From NCBI RefSeq assembly GCF_021202945.1, contig NZ_JAJOYR010000004.1, forward strand, positions 1-50,025: a stretch of 50,025 bases of DNA, given 5' to 3'. The notes beneath the pieces were generated by a model. That model worked only from the letters and a program-made list of their open reading frames with translations. It made no database searches and was not told where the DNA came from. The position numbers and the translations under genes were made by a program. Shown one piece after another: positions 37,196-46,396 of this stretch. Origin of the DNA: Stenotrophomonas sp. SY1. GTDB taxonomy: Bacteria > Pseudomonadota > Gammaproteobacteria > Xanthomonadales > Xanthomonadaceae. Positions within the stretch are counted from its first letter, which is position 1; the number at the start of each line of letters is the position of its first letter.

Positions 37196-39127
37196 ATGAG
37201 GATGAACGACCTGACCAAGAACCTCCTGCTATGGGTGGTTGTCGCCGTCGTGCTGATGGTGGTGTTCCAGAGCTTTGCCCCGCGCGGCGGAGCGGCTGCC
37301 GCCGGTGATGCACGCAATTACACGCAGTTCCTGCAGGAAGTGGATTCGGGCCGGATCAAGTCGGTGGAATACACCGACAAGACCACGCTGACCACCAACC
37401 ATCTGCGCTTCAAGCGTTCGGATGGCTCGGAAGGCACGCTGTTCGCACCGGCCGACCCCAAGCTGTTGGACCAGCTGTACTCCAAGAATGTTGAAGTTGC
37501 CCGTCAGGAGCCGGCAGGTCCGAGCTTCTGGGGCATCGTGCTGCAGTTCCTGCCGGTACTGCTGCTGATCGGCTTCTGGATTTTCATGATGCGCCAGATG
37601 CAGGGCGGTGGTGGCGGTGCCAAGGGCGCGATGTCCTTCGGCAAGTCGCGCGCCAAGCTGCAGGGCGAGGACCAGATCAAGGTCACCTTTGCCGACGTCG
37701 CTGGTTGCGATGAGGCCAAGGAAGAAGTGGGCGAGCTGGTTGAGTTCCTGCGCGACCCGACCCGTTTCACCAAGCTGGGCGGCAAGATCCCGCGCGGCGT
37801 GCTGATGGTCGGTCCGCCGGGTACCGGCAAGACGCTGCTGGCCAAGGCCATCGCTGGCGAGGCCAAGGTGCCGTTCTTCGCGATTTCCGGTTCGGACTTC
37901 GTCGAGATGTTCGTCGGCGTCGGTGCCAGCCGCGTGCGCGACATGTTCGAGCAGGCCAAGAAGCACGCGCCGTGCATCATCTTCATTGACGAGATCGATG
38001 CCGTCGGTCGTCATCGCGGCTCCGGCATGGGCGGTGGCCATGATGAGCGCGAGCAGACACTGAACCAGATGCTGGTCGAGATGGACGGCTTCGAGGGTGG
38101 TGAAGGCGTGATCGTGATCGCCGCCACCAACCGTCCGGACGTGCTGGACAAGGCGCTGCTGCGTCCGGGCCGTTTCGACCGCCAGGTCATGGTTGGCCTG
38201 CCTGACATCAAGGGTCGCGAGCAGATCCTGCGCGTGCACCTGCGCAAGGTGCCGGCCGCCGATGACGTGCGTCCGGAAGTGCTGGCACGCGGTACCCCGG
38301 GTTTCTCCGGTGCCGACCTGGCCAACCTGATCAATGAAGGCGCCCTGTTTGCGGCTCGTCGCAACAAGCAGGAAGTCGACATGAAGGACTTCGAGGACGC
38401 CAAGGACAAGATCTACATGGGTCCGGAGCGTCGCAGCATGGTCATGCGCGAGGATGAGCGTCGCAACACCGCTTACCACGAGTCTGGCCATGCCGTGGTG
38501 GCGATGTCGCTGCCCAAGGCCGACCCGGTCCACAAGGTGACCATCATGCCGCGCGGCTGGGCGCTGGGCGTGACCTGGCAGCTGCCGGAACACGACCACA
38601 TCAGCAAGTACAAGGACCGCATGCTGGAAGAGCTGGCGATCCTGTTCGGTGGCCGTATCGCCGAGGAGATCTTCGTCGGCCAGATGTCCACCGGCGCCTC
38701 CAACGACTTCGAGCGCGCTACCAAGCTGGCCCGTGGCATGGTCACCAAGTACGGCATGTCCGACGTGCTGGGCACCATGGTCTACGCCGACGAGGAAGCC
38801 GGTTACGGCATGCACAGCAAGACCATCTCCGAGTCCACCCAGCAGAAGGTCGACGCGGAAATCCGCCGCATCCTGGATCAGCAGTACGACGTTGCGTACA
38901 AGATCCTGGAAGAAAAGCGCGACGTGGTCGAAGCCATGACTGCCGCACTGCTGGAGTGGGAAACCATTGATGCCGAGCAGGTCAAGGCGATCATGGAGGG
39001 CCGTGAGCCTTCGCCGCCGGCAGGTTGGGTGGCCAAGAGCAGTGGCAATGATCGTACCGATGACGGCAAGGGTGGCGACGACCAGCGCCCGGTGACGCCG
39101 ATCAGCGATCCGGCCGGCCAGCACTGA
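37196..39127 (+). CDS. ftsH: ATP-dependent zinc metalloprotease FtsH
   Basis: A 643-residue inner-membrane AAA+ protease. Membrane helices at about 8-24 and 113-132, Walker A GPPGTGKT at 206-213, Walker B IIFIDEID near 261-268, second region of homology around RPGRFDR, and zinc site HESGH at 428-432. It degrades membrane and regulatory proteins such as LpxC and sigma-32 in E. coli. A second ATG two codons downstream is possible. A hairpin terminator follows. Confidence 0.97.
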   Translation: MRMNDLTKNLLLWVVVAVVLMVVFQSFAPRGGAAAAGDARNYTQFLQEVDSGRIKSVEYTDKTTLTTNHLRFKRSDGSEGTLFAPADPKLLDQLYSKNVEVARQEPAGPSFWGIVLQFLPVLLLIGFWIFMMRQMQGGGGGAKGAMSFGKSRAKLQGEDQIKVTFADVAGCDEAKEEVGELVEFLRDPTRFTKLGGKIPRGVLMVGPPGTGKTLLAKAIAGEAKVPFFAISGSDFVEMFVGVGASRVRDMFEQAKKHAPCIIFIDEIDAVGRHRGSGMGGGHDEREQTLNQMLVEMDGFEGGEGVIVIAATNRPDVLDKALLRPGRFDRQVMVGLPDIKGREQILRVHLRKVPAADDVRPEVLARGTPGFSGADLANLINEGALFAARRNKQEVDMKDFEDAKDKIYMGPERRSMVMREDERRNTAYHESGHAVVAMSLPKADPVHKVTIMPRGWALGVTWQLPEHDHISKYKDRMLEELAILFGGRIAEEIFVGQMSTGASNDFERATKLARGMVTKYGMSDVLGTMVYADEEAGYGMHSKTISESTQQKVDAEIRRILDQQYDVAYKILEEKRDVVEAMTAALLEWETIDAEQVKAIMEGREPSPPAGWVAKSSGNDRTDDGKGGDDQRPVTPISDPAGQH

Positions 39128-39149
39128 CGCCATGCTGTAGCTGCAACGA

Positions 39150-39177
39150 AACGGGCCGGTTCTCCGGCCCGTTTTCG
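39150..39177 (+). terminator. rho-independent terminator after ftsH
   Basis: AACGGGCCGG/CCGGCCCGTT with a TTCT loop, then TTCG; 23 bases after the ftsH stop. Confidence 0.8.
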
Positions 39178-39240
39178 TATGCGCCCGCCACGGCCGTGGG
39201 TGAGAATAGCGCCGTTCCCCGTTTTCCAGTTGGTACCCGC

Positions 39241-39426
39241 ATGAACGCTCCCAAGCCCCAACAACCGCCGCCGCTCAACATGCCGGAGATGATCATCGCC
39301 ACTGTCGCCGGCGTCAGTTTCGGGGTGAAGACCAACAACTATCTGACCGGCATTTTTGTCGGGGTGGTGCTTGGCGTGGTGCTGAGCCTGATCGGCAACA
39401 AGATCCGCTCCAGGAACAAACGCTGA
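39241..39426 (+). CDS. small hypothetical membrane protein before folP (61 aa)
   Basis: MNAPKPQQPPPLNMPEMIIA begins a Pro-rich N-terminus followed by two short hydrophobic stretches (about 17-30 and 34-53) with the GIFVGVVLGVVLSLIG glycine pattern, and a basic end. Its stop shares a base with the folP start, so it is translated with folP. A start at 39196 is possible but looks non-coding. No family recognised. Confidence 0.65.
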   Translation: MNAPKPQQPPPLNMPEMIIATVAGVSFGVKTNNYLTGIFVGVVLGVVLSLIGNKIRSRNKR

Positions 39427-40322
39427 TGTTCGATATCGCCCCGACGCTGGATTGCGCCGGCCGCAAGTTGCGGCTGGATCGCCCGCAGGTGATGGGCATC
39501 GTCAACGTCACCCCGGATTCCTTTTCCGATGGCGGCCGGCACTTCAGTGTCGAAGCGGCGGTGACGCATGCCTTGACGCTGGTGGAGCAGGGCGCTGATC
39601 TACTGGATGTGGGCGGTGAATCGACCCGCCCCGGCGCTACGCCGGTGTCGGTGCAGGAGGAGATCGACCGGGTCGTGCCCGTGATCTGTGCACTGTTGGA
39701 ACGAACCGAAGTGCCGCTCAGCGTGGATACCTTCAAGCCGGAGGTGATGCGCGCGGCACTGGCCGCCGGTGCGGGGATGATCAATGACGTGCAGGCGCTG
39801 CAGCAGCCCGGTGCGATGGATGCGGTGGCTGCCTCCAATGCAGCGGTAGTGCTGATGCATGCGGTGGGCGGCCCGTACGACGCGGGCGTCGCGCAGGGCT
39901 ATGACGACATTGCCGGTGACGTGCAGCGTTTTCTGGCCGAACGCGTATTTGCCGCCGAGATGTCCGGCATCGCGCGCAGCCGGTTGGTGGTTGATCCCGG
40001 CTATGGCTTCAACAAGGACACTGCACAGAACTTGGCGCTGCTGGCCGCGCAGGAGCGTCTGCTGACGCTCGGTCTGCCATTGCTCGCTGGGCTGTCGCGC
40101 AAGCGTAGCATCGGCGATATCACCGGGCGTGCGGCAGCCGATCGTGGGGCTGGTTCGGTGGCAGCGCACCTGCTGGCGGTGCAGCGCGGGGCGAAGATTG
40201 TGCGTGTGCACGATGTTGCGGCCACGGTTGATGCACTCAAGGTGCTGGCCGCATTGGACGCGGTGCCGGTACCGCGCTCCGCCGCCAAGGCAGCAATGCC
40301 CCGCTGGCCGGACGAGGATTGA
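39426..40322 (+). CDS. folP: dihydropteroate synthase
   Basis: A 298-residue TIM-barrel enzyme of folate synthesis, the sulfonamide target. Signatures: [19 protein letters not shown] (about 22-40), [30 protein letters not shown], and late [12 protein letters not shown] and [13 protein letters not shown]. Coupled to genes on both sides by TGATG overlaps. Confidence 0.96.
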   Translation: MFDIAPTLDCAGRKLRLDRPQVMGIVNVTPDSFSDGGRHFSVEAAVTHALTLVEQGADLLDVGGESTRPGATPVSVQEEIDRVVPVICALLERTEVPLSVDTFKPEVMRAALAAGAGMINDVQALQQPGAMDAVAASNAAVVLMHAVGGPYDAGVAQGYDDIAGDVQRFLAERVFAAEMSGIARSRLVVDPGYGFNKDTAQNLALLAAQERLLTLGLPLLAGLSRKRSIGDITGRAAADRGAGSVAAHLLAVQRGAKIVRVHDVAATVDALKVLAALDAVPVPRSAAKAAMPRWPDED

Positions 40323-41275
40323 TGGGCGTCGATCAACGCCCGCTGGCGATTGCGCTGATGGGGCCGACCGCATCGGGCAAGACAGCTGCGGCGATCAGAC
40401 TGGCCAAGGCCTATGGCGGTGAGATTGTCAGCGTCGACTCGGCGTTGATCTATCGCGGGCTGGATATCGGTGCAGCCAAGCCGGATATCGAGGAACAGGC
40501 CGGAGTTCCGCACCACCTGCTCGATCTGCGTGATCCGTGGCAGAGCTACTCCGCAGCCGAGTATGCGAACGCGGCTGCGGTCGCGGTGCGCGATATCGTC
40601 GCGAGAGGCAGGTTGCCGATCCTTGCGGGCGGTACCGGGCTGTATTTTCGCGCACTGTTGCAGGGCCTGTCGCCGATGCCTGAAGCCGATCCGGCGCTGC
40701 GCCAGCAGATCACCGCCGAAGCCGAGGTCGTTGGGTGGCCAGCCCTGCATGCGCAGTTGGCCGAGGTGGACCCCGCCGCGGCCAGGCGTATCCATGCCAC
40801 CGATCCGCAGCGCATCCAGCGGGCGCTGGAAGTGTTCCGCCTGACCGGCAAGCCGATCAGTCACTGGCAGGCGCAGCCGGGCATCGCGCGCCTGCCGCTG
40901 CGGGTACTCAAGCTGGTACTGGCGCCAGCCGATCGCGCGGTGCTGCATCAGCGCATCGAGCGACGCTTCGACCTGATGCTGGAGCAGGGTTTCCTGGATG
41001 AAGTACGGCGCCTGCGCGCTTTGCCGCAGATGGCTGCTGTAGCGGCGCCACTGGATCTTCCGGCCGTCCGCGCGGTGGGCTATCGCCAGGCGTGGCAGTT
41101 CCTGGATGGGCAGGGCAGTGCGGCCGAATTCCGCGACAAGGGCATCTTCGCGACAAGGCAGCTGGCCAAGCGCCAGCTCACCTGGTTGCGGGGTGAGCTT
41201 GACGCCCGCTGGTTCGACCCGGTCGCCGACAAGGACGGCCTGCAGGACGCGGTTTCGTTGTTTCTTGCACGGTGA
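40322..41275 (+). CDS. miaA: tRNA dimethylallyltransferase
   Basis: A 317-residue enzyme prenylating A37 of tRNAs reading UNN codons. P-loop GPTASGKT near 14-21, [27 protein letters not shown], and [17 protein letters not shown] are family blocks; AVGYRQAW comes late. Starts at ATG 40322 overlapping the folP stop. miaA-hfq-hflX is a widespread order. Confidence 0.95.
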   Translation: MGVDQRPLAIALMGPTASGKTAAAIRLAKAYGGEIVSVDSALIYRGLDIGAAKPDIEEQAGVPHHLLDLRDPWQSYSAAEYANAAAVAVRDIVARGRLPILAGGTGLYFRALLQGLSPMPEADPALRQQITAEAEVVGWPALHAQLAEVDPAAARRIHATDPQRIQRALEVFRLTGKPISHWQAQPGIARLPLRVLKLVLAPADRAVLHQRIERRFDLMLEQGFLDEVRRLRALPQMAAVAAPLDLPAVRAVGYRQAWQFLDGQGSAAEFRDKGIFATRQLAKRQLTWLRGELDARWFDPVADKDGLQDAVSLFLAR

Positions 41276-41364
41276 CGGTCCGCCGGGCGGTGTAACATCG
41301 GACCCCCGGACGGGCAGGGGAGCCCGGCAGTCCGGCCCATAAAAACAATAACGAGGAGTAGACG

Positions 41365-41646
41365 ATGTCCAAGGGGCAGTCTTTGCAGGATCCGTTTCTG
41401 AACGCGTTGCGTCGCGAGCGCGTGCCGGTGTCGGTGTACCTGGTAAATGGCATCAAATTGCAGGGCACGATCGAGTCGTTCGACCAGTTCGTGGTCCTGT
41501 TGCGCAACACCGTCAGCCAGATGGTCTACAAGCACGCCATCTCCACCGTGGTACCGGCGCGCAACGTCAAGGTTGGCCCGGGCGGCGGTTATGTGCAGTC
41601 GGCCGATAGCAGTCAGGCAGAAGATGACGACAACGACAACGAATAA
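41365..41646 (+). CDS. hfq: RNA chaperone Hfq
   Basis: A 93-residue Sm-like protein: [40 protein letters not shown] and the Sm2 motif [14 protein letters not shown], then a short acidic Asp/Asn tail. It pairs small RNAs with mRNAs. Ribosome-binding site AACGAGGAGTAGACG. Starts 90 bases after miaA. Confidence 0.97.
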   Translation: MSKGQSLQDPFLNALRRERVPVSVYLVNGIKLQGTIESFDQFVVLLRNTVSQMVYKHAISTVVPARNVKVGPGGGYVQSADSSQAEDDDNDNE

Positions 41647-41660
41647 GCAGGTAGCGGCGC

Positions 41661-42971
41661 ATGTTTGACCGCTCGAAAAAGGGCGAACATGCGCTGTTGA
41701 TCCAGCCGCATGTAGGGCGGCTGGAAGAGGATGTGCTGGAAGAGTTCACCGATCTGGCCCGCTCAGCCGGCGCCACCATCGCCGCTACCATCACCGCCCG
41801 CATGGACCGCCCGAATCCGTCCACGCTCATCGGCAGCGGCAAGCTGGATGAAGTGAAAGCGGCGGCGGACGCGACCGGCGCCGACCTGGTCCTGGTCAAC
41901 CACCCGCTGAGCCCGGTGCAGGAGCGCAACCTGGAGCGTTTCCTGGAGCGCCGGGTGATCGACCGTACCGGCTTGATCCTGGACATCTTCGCCCAGCGCG
42001 CCCACAGCCACGAAGGCAAGCTGCAGGTCGAGCTGGCTCAGCTGCGGCACATGGCCACGCGCCTGGTGCGCGGCTGGACCCACCTTGAGCGGCAGCGCGG
42101 CGGCTCCATCGGCCTGCGTGGCCCGGGTGAAACCCAGCTGGAAACCGACCGCCGCCTGTTGCAGAAGCGCGTGGAGCAGTTGCAGAAGCGGCTGGAAAAG
42201 GTGGAAGTCCAGCGCACCCAGATGCGTCGTGCCCGCGTACGCAGCGAGATGCCGCGTATTGCCCTGGTCGGCTACACCAATGCCGGCAAATCCACGCTGT
42301 TCAATGCGTTGACCGGTGCCGGTGCCTATGCGGCCGACCAGCTGTTCGCCACGTTGGACCCGACCGTGCGGCGTATCACCTTGCCGGGTGGCAGCGCGAT
42401 GCTGGCCGATACAGTGGGCTTCGTCCGCGATCTGCCGCACGAACTGGTCGCCGCGTTCCGTTCGACCCTGTCCGAAGCGCGCGAGGCGGATTTTCTGCTG
42501 CATCTGGTCGACGCCGCGGACCCGTTGCGCGAAGAACGCATCGCCCAGGTGGATGAAGTGTTGCAGGCCGTGGGTGCCGGCGAGTTGCCGCAGCTGCTGG
42601 TATTCAACAAGATCGACCGCATCGAAGGTGCGCAGGTGCGTCATGACGCACAGGACGGTGTGCCTGATGAATCCCGTCGTGAGCGGGTGTGGATCTCTGC
42701 GCGTGATGGCCGTGGCCTGGAGCTGCTGCAATCGGTTCTTGGGAAGCGGCTGGGGCTTCAGCACGTCACCGGCACGGTGCGCTTGCATCCCAATGCGGGC
42801 AGGTTGCGCGCGCGGCTGCATCAGCTTGAGGTCATCCGCAGCGAGCAGGCCGACGAGGAAGGTTGGCTGATCGAAGTGGACATCCCCATCGCCGAAGCGG
42901 AGAAGCTGGCCGCTGGCGCGGACGGTGCGGTGATCCGGGCGCTGTTGCCCGAGCCGGAACCGGAATGGTGA
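41661..42971 (+). CDS. hflX: ribosome-associated GTPase HflX
   Basis: A 436-residue GTPase that splits stalled ribosomes. N-terminal HflX domain with NPSTLIGSGKLDEVKAAADA, then a linker GERQRGGSIGLRGPGETQLE-like (here LERQRGGSIGLRGPGE), the coiled segment, G1 motif GYTNAGKST at 204-212, G3 ADTVGFVRDLP and G4 FNKID. It follows hfq after 14 bases and a hairpin terminator ends the unit. Confidence 0.95.
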   Translation: MFDRSKKGEHALLIQPHVGRLEEDVLEEFTDLARSAGATIAATITARMDRPNPSTLIGSGKLDEVKAAADATGADLVLVNHPLSPVQERNLERFLERRVIDRTGLILDIFAQRAHSHEGKLQVELAQLRHMATRLVRGWTHLERQRGGSIGLRGPGETQLETDRRLLQKRVEQLQKRLEKVEVQRTQMRRARVRSEMPRIALVGYTNAGKSTLFNALTGAGAYAADQLFATLDPTVRRITLPGGSAMLADTVGFVRDLPHELVAAFRSTLSEAREADFLLHLVDAADPLREERIAQVDEVLQAVGAGELPQLLVFNKIDRIEGAQVRHDAQDGVPDESRRERVWISARDGRGLELLQSVLGKRLGLQHVTGTVRLHPNAGRLRARLHQLEVIRSEQADEEGWLIEVDIPIAEAEKLAAGADGAVIRALLPEPEPEW

Positions 42972-42976
42972 ACCCC

Positions 42977-43004
42977 CGAAGCCCCCGCTCATGCGGGGGC
43001 TTCG
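42977..43004. terminator. hairpin terminator after hflX
   Basis: A 12-bp perfect stem CGAAGCCCCCGC/GCGGGGGCTTCG with a TCAT loop, five bases after the hflX stop; only a short T-run follows. Confidence 0.7.
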
Positions 43005-43280
43005 CATTTGGTGTGCTCCACAATCTCTGGTTTGCGTGGAGTGTCAGCCGAACGGCTTTCCTGCGGGCACCACGCTTTAGCCCCTTTTCCACGAGCGGGG
43101 TAAGGGGGCGCTTGCGAGCCACCGTTTCGCGCTTTCTTGAACGCCCTTGCGCAAGGGCGGGGCGCGGAGCGGGCGGAGAGGCGCGGCACTTCGCCCGAAC
43201 CCTGGTACCAGCCGCCATGGTCTGACACCCCGCGCATCGCCGATTTGCGATAAAACAATGCGGTCTTTGCAGGAGTCCCC
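43005..43280. other. non-coding gap between hflX and cinA
   Basis: No frame is convincing. It contains an inverted repeat around CGCCCTTGCGCAAGGGCG (about 43141-43158), and Ala/Pro/Arg-rich translations on the minus strand of the type produced by dispersed intergenic repeats. The last 40 bases (ATAAAACAATGC) should contain the cinA promoter. Confidence 0.4.
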
Positions 43281-43772
43281 ATGACCGCCCCTACCGATCT
43301 CGAATTGGACCAGCTCGCCGCCCAACTCGGTGAGCGTCTCCGCGCCGCCCACGACAGCGTGGTCACGGCCGAAAGCTGCACCGGCGGCTGGATCGCCAAG
43401 GCCATGACTGGCGTATCCGGCTCATCGGACTGGTTCGATAGCGGCATGGTGGCCTACAGCTATGAAGCCAAGCAGGCGTTGCTCGGTGTTCGCCCGCAGA
43501 CCCTTGAGAGCCAGGGCGCGGTCAGCCGCGAAACGGTGATCGAAATGGTTTCCGGTGCGCTGGTGCGTTCCGGCGCCAGCCTTGCCGTCGCCGTGACCGG
43601 TATTGCGGGCCCGGGCGGCGGCAGCGAGGACAAGCCGGTCGGCACGGTCTGGATCGGCTGGAAACGACGTGGTGGCTATACCCGCGCCGAATTGTTCCTG
43701 TTTGCCGGCGACCGTGACGCGGTGCGCCGACAGACGGTGGCTGCCGCCCTGCGCGGGCTGGAGACGCTGTAA
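43281..43772 (+). CDS. CinA-family protein, nicotinamide-nucleotide amidase (PncC-like)
   Basis: A 163-residue stand-alone CinA C-terminal domain: VVTAESCTGGWIAKAMTGVS, SSDWFDSGMVAYSYEAKQAL, SLAVAVTGIAGPGGGSEDKP and GTVWIGWKRRG. Such proteins deamidate nicotinamide mononucleotide and recycle pyridine nucleotides. Preceded by GCAGGAGTCCCC. Located just before lexA-recA, as in other proteobacteria where cinA-recA are adjacent. Confidence 0.92.
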   Translation: MTAPTDLELDQLAAQLGERLRAAHDSVVTAESCTGGWIAKAMTGVSGSSDWFDSGMVAYSYEAKQALLGVRPQTLESQGAVSRETVIEMVSGALVRSGASLAVAVTGIAGPGGGSEDKPVGTVWIGWKRRGGYTRAELFLFAGDRDAVRRQTVAAALRGLETL

Positions 43773-43798
43773 GCAACGGGCGTTGACGGAGCAGGTTG

Positions 43799-43817
43799 TT
43801 AGTAGTAATACTACTAA
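43799..43817. promoter_or_regulatory. LexA (SOS) box of lexA
   Basis: TTAGTAGTAATACTACTAA is a perfect 19-bp palindrome and matches the Xanthomonadaceae LexA operator rather than the E. coli CTGT-N8-ACAG type. It ends two bases before the lexA ATG, so it would cover the ribosome-binding region and promoter start, giving autorepression. Confidence 0.92.
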
Positions 43818-43819
43818 CC

Positions 43820-44467
43820 ATGAACCTGACCGACACCCAGCAGGCCATCCTCGACCTCATTGCCGAACGCATCGAGGCAGAGGGGGTGCCACCTTCGCAG
43901 ACCGAGATCGCACGCGCCTTCGGCTTCAAGGGAGTGCGCTCGGCCCAATACCACCTTGACGCCCTGGAGGCGGCTGGTGCCATCGAGCGTGTGCCCGGAC
44001 GGGCGCGCGGCATCCGTCTGGTCCGGCCTGCTGTCGAGGAAATTACCGATACGCCGTTGTCCTTGGCGGCCGCCAATGATCAGGTGCTGCGCCTGCCGGT
44101 GTTGGGCAGGGTCGCTGCGGGCCTGCCGATCGGTGCGGATATCGGCTCGGACGACTACGTGGTGCTGGACAAGGTGTTTTTCTCGCCGGCCCCGGATTAC
44201 CTGCTGAAGGTGCAGGGCGATTCGATGATCGACGAGGGGATCTTCGATGGCGATCTGATCGGGGTTCATCGCACCCGCGATGCACGTTCCGGCCAGATCG
44301 TGGTCGCGCGGATCGACGAGGAAATCACCGTCAAGCTGCTCAAGATCGGCAAGGAGCGCATCCGCCTGTTGCCACGGAATCCCGACTACGCGCCCATCGA
44401 AGTCCAGCCGGACCAGGACTTCTCGATCGAAGGGCTTTACTGCGGCCTGCTCAGGCCAAACCGGTGA
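43820..44467 (+). CDS. lexA: SOS repressor LexA
   Basis: A 215-residue repressor: winged helix-turn-helix (about 1-70, [20 protein letters not shown]), linker, then the S24 self-cleavage domain with site A100-G101, nucleophile S135 in [10 protein letters not shown] and K172. The recognition region fits the divergent Xanthomonad operator that precedes it. The ATG at 43820 is chosen because earlier starts lie in or before the operator. recA follows after 187 bases. Confidence 0.95.
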   Translation: MNLTDTQQAILDLIAERIEAEGVPPSQTEIARAFGFKGVRSAQYHLDALEAAGAIERVPGRARGIRLVRPAVEEITDTPLSLAAANDQVLRLPVLGRVAAGLPIGADIGSDDYVVLDKVFFSPAPDYLLKVQGDSMIDEGIFDGDLIGVHRTRDARSGQIVVARIDEEITVKLLKIGKERIRLLPRNPDYAPIEVQPDQDFSIEGLYCGLLRPNR

Positions 44468-44654
44468 AGTCCGCGCAATCCGTAGTCGCAACACCTTGTT
44501 TTTCCTATGCGGGGAAGGTGGGTGTGCTGCTGCCGGTATCCTTGCAGCCCCAATAATTTTGTCGTCTCGCCAACAGTCTCAACCTTTGCGATACGGCCCC
44601 CCTACAGTGGACCCCATGACGAAATCTACGAAATCAACGACGAGGACGAACCCG

Positions 44655-45692
44655 ATGGACGAGAATAAGAAGCGCGCGCTCGCTGCTGCACTGGGTCAGA
44701 TCGAGAAGCAGTTCGGCAAGGGTTCGGTGATGCGCATGGGCGACCGTGTGGTCGAGCCTGTCGAGATCATTCCCACCGGTTCGCTGATGCTGGATATCGC
44801 ACTGGGCATCGGCGGCCTGCCCAAGGGCCGCGTGGTTGAAATCTATGGTCCGGAGTCCTCGGGCAAAACCACTTTGACCCTGCAGGCCATCGCCGAATGC
44901 CAGAAGCTCGGCGGCACCGCAGCCTTCATTGACGCCGAGCACGCGTTGGACCCGATCTATGCGGCCAAGCTGGGCGTGAATGTCGATGACCTGCTGCTGT
45001 CGCAGCCCGATACCGGCGAACAGGCGCTGGAAATCGCCGACATGCTGGTGCGCTCGGGTTCGGTGGACATCGTTGTGGTCGACTCGGTCGCCGCGCTGAC
45101 GCCTAAGGCTGAAATCGAAGGTGAGATGGGCGACCAGCTGCCGGGCCTGCAGGCCCGTCTGATGAGCCAGGCGCTGCGCAAGCTGACCGGCAACATCAAG
45201 CGTTCCAACACGCTGGTGATCTTCATCAACCAGCTGCGCATGAAGATCGGCGTGATGATGCCGGGCCAGAGTCCGGAAGTGACCACCGGCGGCAATGCAC
45301 TGAAGTTCTACGCCTCGGTGCGTCTGGATATCCGCCGCATCGGTGCGATCAAGAAGGGTGACGAGATCATTGGCAACCAGACCAAGATCAAGGTGGTGAA
45401 GAACAAGCTGGCGCCGCCGTTCAAGCAGGTCATCACCGAAATCCTCTACGGCGAAGGCATTTCCCGTGAGGGCGAACTGATCGACATGGGTGTGGATGCC
45501 AAGCTGGTCGAGAAGGCCGGTGCCTGGTACAGCTACGGTGATGAGCGTATCGGCCAGGGCAAGGACAACTCCCGCAGCTACCTGCGCGACAACCCGCAGG
45601 TCGCGGCGAAGCTTGAAGCCGAGCTGCGCGAGCGTTTCCAGCCTGCTGAAGCCGCGCGTGAGGAAGGCGACGCCGAGCAGGACGAGGAGTGA
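44655..45692 (+). CDS. recA: recombinase RecA
   Basis: A 345-residue Rec[21 protein letters not shown], Walker A GPESSGKT at 65-72, [20 protein letters not shown], loop L2 region [20 protein letters not shown] and an acidic C-terminus. It drives strand exchange and LexA autoproteolysis. An in-frame ATG at 44616 would add 13 mostly Thr/Lys/Ser residues. No second LexA box is visible in the lexA-recA gap, so SOS induction may rely on read-through from lexA. Confidence 0.97.
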   Translation: MDENKKRALAAALGQIEKQFGKGSVMRMGDRVVEPVEIIPTGSLMLDIALGIGGLPKGRVVEIYGPESSGKTTLTLQAIAECQKLGGTAAFIDAEHALDPIYAAKLGVNVDDLLLSQPDTGEQALEIADMLVRSGSVDIVVVDSVAALTPKAEIEGEMGDQLPGLQARLMSQALRKLTGNIKRSNTLVIFINQLRMKIGVMMPGQSPEVTTGGNALKFYASVRLDIRRIGAIKKGDEIIGNQTKIKVVKNKLAPPFKQVITEILYGEGISREGELIDMGVDAKLVEKAGAWYSYGDERIGQGKDNSRSYLRDNPQVAAKLEAELRERFQPAEAAREEGDAEQDEE

Positions 45693-45697
45693 GTTTC

Positions 45698-45746
45698 CCG
45701 TGGGGACGGGCGGCGCATTGTCAGTGATGTTGTCCCGTCCCCACGG
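45698..45746 (+). promoter_or_regulatory. large inverted repeat between recA and recX
   Basis: CCGTGGGGACGGG (45698-45710) and CCCGTCCCCACGG (45734-45746) are perfectly complementary over 13 bp, around a 23-base loop, starting six bases after the recA stop. It lacks a T-tract; it could attenuate recX expression or set message ends. Confidence 0.7.
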
Positions 45747-45754
45747 CATTGAAT

Positions 45755-45790
45755 CCAGGAGGTCCGGCGCCATGGATGGCGCAATCCTGG
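45755..45790 (+). promoter_or_regulatory. second hairpin enclosing a strong ribosome-binding site
   Basis: CCAGGA (45755-45760) pairs with TCCTGG (45785-45790), and inside GCGCCAT pairs with ATGGCGC. The AGGAGGT at 45757-45763 and the ATG of the mini-ORF lie in this structure, so folding could hide or expose the site. Confidence 0.6.
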
Positions 45791-45798
45791 TCAGGTAA
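45772..45798 (+). CDS. eight-codon mini-ORF (leader peptide candidate) before recX
   Basis: ATG GAT GGC GCA ATC CTG GTC AGG TAA encodes MDGAILVR. It follows AGGAGGT by eight bases, far better placed than anything before the recX ATG nine bases after its stop. Ribosomes ending here could re-initiate at recX, making the leader a translational gate. Its expression is inferred from sequence only. Confidence 0.4.
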   Translation: MDGAILVR

Positions 45799-45806
45799 TT
45801 GAAGCA

Positions 45807-46298
45807 ATGAACGACTTTGATGACCCATCTGCGGGCAAGGCGAAACGCCGCCGTGAGCAGACCCCGTTGCAAAGGGCGCTGGGTCTGCTGGTCCGGCGCG
45901 AGCATTCGCGCAAGGAGCTTGGGCGCAAGTTGAAGGCCAGAGGCATCGAGTCGGAAGACGTGGATGCCGCCGTGTCCCGCCTGGCAGCCGAGGGCTGGCA
46001 GGATGACGCCCGATTTGCCGAGATGCTGGTGCGTAGCCGCGCCAACGGTGGTTACGGGCCGCTGCATATCCGCGCCGAACTTGGCACCCATGGCTTGGAC
46101 AGTGCGCAGATCGAGGCGGCAATGGCCACTTTCGAGGGCGACTGGGCGGAGAACGCCCGGGATCTGGTTCAGCGCCGCTTCGGCGAAAACGGGCCTGAAG
46201 AACTGGCCCAGCGGCGCAAGGCCGCGGACATGCTGGCCAGACGTGGCTTTGACGGCAGTTGTATCCGCAACGCGACCCGTTACGACCCTGAGGACTGA
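45807..46298 (+). CDS. recX: regulatory protein RecX
   Basis: A 163-residue helical protein with RecX landmarks: [27 protein letters not shown] first repeat ([20 protein letters not shown]), [20 protein letters not shown], and [15 protein letters not shown]. RecX inhibits RecA filament growth. There is no evident ribosome-binding site before the ATG; upstream are two hairpins and a mini-ORF. Downstream alaS begins 98 bases later. Confidence 0.93.
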   Translation: MNDFDDPSAGKAKRRREQTPLQRALGLLVRREHSRKELGRKLKARGIESEDVDAAVSRLAAEGWQDDARFAEMLVRSRANGGYGPLHIRAELGTHGLDSAQIEAAMATFEGDWAENARDLVQRRFGENGPEELAQRRKAADMLARRGFDGSCIRNATRYDPED

Positions 46299-46396
46299 CC
46301 GGGCTGGGCCTGATACCCTTTCAGGGTTTCGGTTGTCCCGAATTCCCGTGCCCCTTGGGCAATCGGGACCCGCCTGCCAGCTTATTGCCAGTCCCC

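Noticed and set aside
42832..43218. 128-codon leftward frame after hflX
   Set aside because: Arg/Pro/Ala-rich translation of intergenic repeat overlapping the hflX end; no start signal and no motif.
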